DNA from: Cesiribacter sp. SM1
GTDB lineage: Bacteria > Bacteroidota > Bacteroidia > Cytophagales > Cyclobacteriaceae
NCBI RefSeq assembly: GCF_020178975.1
Contig: NZ_JAHXBU010000090.1
Coordinates: 186,001-250,000 of the forward strand
Reading direction: 5' to 3'
Length of the DNA: 64,000 nt
The notes under the pieces were generated by a model. It saw only the letters and a list, made by a program, of their open reading frames with translations, was not told the origin of the DNA and ran no database searches. Shown here one piece after another: positions 63,496 to 64,000 of this stretch (the stretch's first letter is position 1; the number at the start of each line of letters is the position of its first letter). Made by a program: the position numbers and the translations under genes.

Positions 63496-64000
63496 TTAAC
63501 GCACCACAATCTGGTAGGTGTGCCGGGTTCTTTGCTCCAGCAACAGCTCTTTTCCACTGCTCATTTCTTCAATGGTGTTATCGGTATAATTTTTTATGGT
63601 GATGAGGGTAAGCCCTGTATTATAGCGTATTTCGTATTCACTGGAGAGGTTACTGATTAACGCATCATTTTTAGTGGTATTACCATCAACACAAATAGAA
63701 ACCGAAGTAGCCGAATTCTGCATTACATTTATTTTAATGTGCATCATATCCAGCATAAAAAAGATGCTGCTAAGGTTTCTTTCTGTAATAAAAGAATAAT
63801 CCCGGATATGAAAGGTAATCAGCGTTTGGTTTTTCTTAAAAACAATGGCTGGTACTGTTTGACTGGCACCTTCTTCAAAAATGCGGGTGCCGGGCTCTTC
63901 GGGTTGCTTGAAGGAGCGCACCAGCAGCGGAATCTGCTGGTTGGCCAGTGGCTTTATAGTTTTTGGATGAATGACCGATGCACCAAAATAAGTCATCTCG
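63496..64000 (-). CDS. Aspartate kinase, C-terminal part (5' truncated by window edge)
   Basis: 169 codons are visible; the gene continues beyond base 64000. The segment MTYFGASVIHPKTIKPL is the conserved end of the kinase domain, followed by a linker and two ACT regulatory domains (LITFHIRDYSFITERNLSSIF and the final strand pair), the site of feedback control by lysine or threonine. Aspartokinase phosphorylates aspartate at the head of the Lys/Thr/Met pathway. The final Gln-rich residues end at 63496. Whether it is fused to homoserine dehydrogenase is unlikely, since it ends after the ACT domains. Confidence 0.93.
   Translation of the reverse strand, partial: EMTYFGASVIHPKTIKPLANQQIPLLVRSFKQPEEPGTRIFEEGASQTVPAIVFKKNQTLITFHIRDYSFITERNLSSIFFMLDMMHIKINVMQNSATSVSICVDGNTTKNDALISNLSSEYEIRYNTGLTLITIKNYTDNTIEEMSSGKELLLEQRTRHTYQIVVR

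Overview
The window is from a free-living member of the Bacteroidota, most likely the Cytophagales. Three things point there: a secreted esterase with a type IX secretion (T9SS) C-terminal sorting domain; upstream motifs of the Bacteroidota type (TTTG, about 20 nt, TAnnTTTG) in place of E. coli-like -35/-10 boxes; and Bacteroidota-type families such as the GIN-domain protein, the zinc-ribbon membrane protein and S8 peptidases with large insertions. I recognised no rRNA, tRNA, CRISPR array, insertion sequence or prophage.

Layout. (1) 1-18390, all on +, is a surface-polysaccharide locus cut by the left edge. It has an ABC-2 permease/ATPase pair with an extended C-terminal domain on the ATPase, an aminotransferase plus NeuD-like acyltransferase, about ten glycosyltransferases of different folds, two methyltransferases, GalE, a second SDR epimerase and a GT11-like fucosyltransferase. 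Many genes overlap or nearly touch. The first 12 kb looks much more AT-rich than the rest. No Wzx, Wzy or initiating sugar-phosphate transferase is visible, so this looks like an ABC-transporter-dependent pathway. (2) 18.5-36.5 kb is housekeeping and metabolism: an Lrp/AsnC regulator, a phosphoribosyltransferase, a soluble PAS histidine kinase, PanB, monomeric isocitrate dehydrogenase, a lipoprotein, nuoABC and nuoD split by a zinc-ribbon gene, bifunctional NAD(P)HX repair enzyme, an M28 peptidase, a Kv-type channel, an MscS channel and a tandem-HTH regulator. (3) 36.7-48.1 kb holds a FAN1-type nuclease, a GIN-domain protein, a DUF4442/Mpo1-like pair, an FAD oxidoreductase, a holin-like membrane protein, a SemiSWEET, an NhaC antiporter, a DEDD exonuclease, and a DMT/TPR/YigZ operon. 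(4) 48.2-52.4 kb is a second, small glycan island: two glycosyltransferases on -, and a FkbM methyltransferase plus a GT2 on +. (5) 52.5-64 kb has the T9SS-type esterase, RsgA, KdtA, a 2-Cys peroxiredoxin, enoyl-CoA hydratase, an LMW-PTP/fructosamine-kinase pair, a subtilase, an unknown protein and the C-terminus of aspartokinase at the right edge.

How the parts fit. The first locus should make nucleotide-sugar precursors, assemble and methylate a glycan in the cytoplasm and export it through the ABC transporter; KdtA contributes to the lipid A-core. Several genes serve damage repair (NAD(P)HX repair, deglycation, peroxiredoxin, FAN1). I did not find a clearly new defence or mobile system. 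The most interesting signals are regulatory. At panB and the SemiSWEET, a terminator hairpin overlaps the promoter of the next gene; at kdtA a terminator is followed at once by a -7 motif. At 41050 a strong promoter ends 4 nt before the start codon, predicting a leaderless mRNA.
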